Source of the DNA: an uncultured Anaerolineaceae bacterium
GTDB taxonomy: Bacteria > Chloroflexota > Anaerolineae > Anaerolineales > Anaerolineaceae
DNA length: 6,240 nucleotides
Reading direction: 5' to 3'
Assembly: GCA_937894825.1 (NCBI GenBank)
Contig: CALCQT010000219.1
Location: 1-6,240, forward strand
The translations under genes and the position numbers were made by a program. The notes beneath the pieces were generated by a model. That model was not told the origin of the DNA and did no database searches. It was given only the letters and a program-made list of their open reading frames with translations. Each line of letters starts with the position of its first letter. Position 1 is the stretch's first letter. Shown in pieces: positions 4,810 through 6,240 of the stretch.

Positions 4810-5526
4810 TTATCCTTCATCTAAATCGATTTGACTGCCGGCTTTCACGAGCCCTTCTTTACGAAACCCCTTGATGATCAAATAGAATGCCAGGCTGATT
4901 TCGAAAACCCCGACCGGCAGACTGATCAGCCCCTTGAGCGCTGACCAGGGTTCGATGATTGAAAACATGTCCAGCAAGCCTGAAATGAACACTGAAATGG
5001 CTGCCAGCATACCGAATTGTGCCAACAATTTCGGCACAAGCCCGGACCGGCTCAGCAGAGTACTGTACAGCAGTGTGTTCACACCGAGCATAAAGTTGGG
5101 TCCCAAAATCATCACCCAGCGATGAATTCCCTGGAACGCTGTTCCCAATCCTTTGAGCCCGTCCGCATCGTTCAGATTCACCGCAGCATAGGCATCGCTC
5201 AAATAAACCAATACCAGGATGCTCAGCAGTCCAATACCAATAAAAACCGCCTCCATAAAACGGAAAGTGAAATAAGCCAGCGCCTTATGCCTTCCCAGGT
5301 GGCGAATGTATGGATAGAGCATCACCGCGGTGCCGACGGCTGTCAGCAGCAAAAGCAGGTCATTGATGACTCCCCAAAGAATTTTATTGCGGAACCCGTC
5401 GCTGACGGCCAGATGCCATTGTTCCGTCATGATGGGATTGTAAAGGATGACGGCGATGACCGACGAGACCGCCGCGATAATATAAAAAATGCCCAAAGTG
5501 ATCGCATTTTTTCTGTTTTGTGTCAT
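4810..5526 (-). CDS. DUF4386 family six-helix membrane protein
   Basis: This 238-aa integral membrane protein matches the DUF4386 pattern in length, helix layout and motifs. A first helix lies at about residues 8-28, and a polar outer loop follows. The helix NDLLLLLTAVGTAVMLYPYIR begins near residue 55. A helix pair follows around FRFMEAVFIGIGLLSILVLVYL, with helices near 136-158, 165-187 and 192-217 ending before a basic tail. The LLYSTLLSRSGLVPKLLAQFG segment (about 152-172) is typical of the family. Biochemical function is unknown. ATG 5526 is supported by AGGAG 8 nt upstream (5535-5539). It is transcribed away from an AraC-type regulator across a 94-bp gap, a common arrangement for a regulator and its target. 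A strong terminator follows. Confidence 0.85.
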   Translation of the reverse strand: MTQNRKNAITLGIFYIIAAVSSVIAVILYNPIMTEQWHLAVSDGFRNKILWGVINDLLLLLTAVGTAVMLYPYIRHLGRHKALAYFTFRFMEAVFIGIGLLSILVLVYLSDAYAAVNLNDADGLKGLGTAFQGIHRWVMILGPNFMLGVNTLLYSTLLSRSGLVPKLLAQFGMLAAISVFISGLLDMFSIIEPWSALKGLISLPVGVFEISLAFYLIIKGFRKEGLVKAGSQIDLDEG

Positions 5527-5549
5527 AATTTTTACTCCTGTCTGTTTCT

Positions 5550-5567
5550 GCGATCGGTGCTGATCGC
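5550..5567. promoter_or_regulatory. Palindrome in the divergent DUF4386 / AraC-type regulator intergenic region
   Basis: GCGATC (5550-5555) and GATCGC (5562-5567) are exact reverse complements separated by 6 bp. The site lies between the ribosome site of the DUF4386 gene and A/T-rich candidate -10 boxes for either direction (TATACT 5572-5577, TACAAT 5584-5589). It is a plausible operator for the adjacent regulator, though AraC proteins often use direct rather than inverted sites. Only 94 bp separate the two genes, so both promoters must overlap it closely. Confidence 0.4.
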
Positions 5568-5620
5568 CTGCTATACTTATTTATACAATAAGAAACGGAT
5601 GCTTTTGCGGAGGCATGGTG

Positions 5621-6240
5621 ATGGATTACTACACAGTTATTGAAGCCGCGCTTTTATACATTGATGCACATATCGACCAGCCGCTCAGCTTGGATGTCCT
5701 TGCGGATGCTTTTAACTTTTCGCGGTTCTATTTCCATCGGCTTTTCTCCGCCGTTGTAGGTGACTCTCTCAAGAATTATATTCTTTCCAGAAAGCTGAAC
5801 GCTTCGTTGGGAATGATTCAGGCCGGCGACCGCTCTCTGACCGAGATTGCCTATGTGTTGAATTTTGGCTCGCCATCCTCTTTTACCCGTGCTTTCAAGC
5901 GGGAGTTTGGCGTAGCTCCCAGCGAGATCCGTGGAACCCAACTTTCCATTCCTCAAAAGTCGATTCCAGTGATTGTGCGACGCCCGATGAAAAATATCAA
6001 CGGTGATTTTGTTTCTGATTTCAAGCTGACGGTTTTCGAGCCTGTCCGCATTCGTGGGATTGTCTCTCAGATTGATCTTGCGGTCGATGATTATCGTCAA
6101 AAGATCAATGCTCAGATGCAGCTCCTGCTGGAGACCAGGGATCGGGGCATCGAAGGACGATGCTATATCGTTTTTTCCGACTGCATGCCGGATTCTTCCC
6201 GCTTCAACGTCATGGTTGGCGTTCATTCCGAATTTCATCT
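5621..6240 (+). CDS. AraC-family transcriptional regulator with GyrI-like C-terminal domain (3' partial)
   Basis: The frame is open from ATG 5621 to the window edge (206 codons, no stop). The AraC-type DNA-binding domain is N-terminal. Its first helix-turn-helix lies at about residues 24-46 (SLDVLADAFNFSRFYFHRLF) and its second at about 73-96 (LTEIAYVLNFGSPSSFTRAF), followed by the family end motif FGVAPSEIR (96-104). After a linker, residues from about 130 on (FKLTVFEPVRIRGI...) look like the start of a GyrI-like/SOUL-type small-molecule-binding domain, as in Rob/BmrR-like sensors. Family members are about 280-290 aa, so roughly 80 residues are missing. ATG 5621 is preferred over in-frame ATG 5615 because GGAGG (5609-5613) is 7 nt upstream of it and only 1 nt from the other. 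It is divergent from the DUF4386 gene, which it probably regulates. Confidence 0.9.
   Translation, partial: MDYYTVIEAALLYIDAHIDQPLSLDVLADAFNFSRFYFHRLFSAVVGDSLKNYILSRKLNASLGMIQAGDRSLTEIAYVLNFGSPSSFTRAFKREFGVAPSEIRGTQLSIPQKSIPVIVRRPMKNINGDFVSDFKLTVFEPVRIRGIVSQIDLAVDDYRQKINAQMQLLLETRDRGIEGRCYIVFSDCMPDSSRFNVMVGVHSEFH

Noticed and set aside
5017..5643. 208-codon plus-strand frame
   Set aside because: It lies opposite the DUF4386 gene and across the intergenic region, is rich in Gln/His from antisense of hydrophobic codons, and has no domain.
5654..6238. Long open minus-strand frame opposite the AraC-type regulator
   Set aside because: It is antisense to a protein with clear AraC motifs, has no recognisable domain and no ribosome site, and reflects codon bias of the real gene.
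1..6240. CRISPR array, insertion sequence or integrase gene
   Set aside because: No spaced short repeats, no transposase or recombinase motifs, and no terminal inverted repeats were seen in any frame.

Overview
This is a bacterial chromosomal window, A+T-rich over most of its length and nearer 50% G+C in the last 1.4 kb. No phylogenetic marker is present. The Thr/Pro/Ser-rich stalk in the large membrane protein (TPxxTPTTVPTAT-like) is common in Anaerolineae/Chloroflexota surface proteins. The tRNA lacks an encoded CCA, and most genes have clear AGAGG/GGAGG ribosome sites. A Chloroflexota-like host is therefore a reasonable but weak guess.

Layout. At 2-58 (+) there is probably the last 18 codons of a membrane protein. 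A complete tRNA-Val (anticodon TAC) lies at 173-246 (+) behind an extended -10 promoter. A two-gene minus-strand operon follows (1597 down to 310): an AbiEi-type antitoxin/repressor and, overlapping it by 26 nt, an AbiEii-type nucleotidyltransferase toxin. Its promoter carries a 33-bp inverted repeat that should be the autoregulatory operator. At 1734-1777 the 3' half of a tRNA-Val gene occurs again, 42 of 44 bases identical to the intact tRNA. The toxin-antitoxin module is thus bracketed by a 44-bp direct repeat, as expected for attL/attR of an element inserted in a tRNA gene. The segment is only 1,530 bp per repeat unit and holds no integrase.

Beyond the element lies a minus-strand group of envelope genes. 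A 600-aa single-pass protein (cytosolic N-domain, TM helix, Thr/Pro stalk, beta-rich outer domain) comes first. An unusually small 32-aa membrane peptide gene, too short for normal gene calling but with an excellent ribosome site, follows 24 nt downstream. After a likely terminator comes a membrane-anchored DUF4230 protein.

The right end holds a divergent pair: a DUF4386 six-helix membrane protein (minus, with a strong rho-independent terminator) and an AraC-family regulator with a GyrI-like C-terminal region (plus, cut by the window edge). They share a 94-bp intergenic region with a perfect 6+6 bp palindrome, which suggests local regulation of the membrane protein by the regulator.

The most notable points are the minimal tRNA-bounded toxin-antitoxin element, the anticodon switch (TAC versus GAC) between its two tRNA repeats, the operator palindrome, and the unannotated 32-aa membrane peptide.
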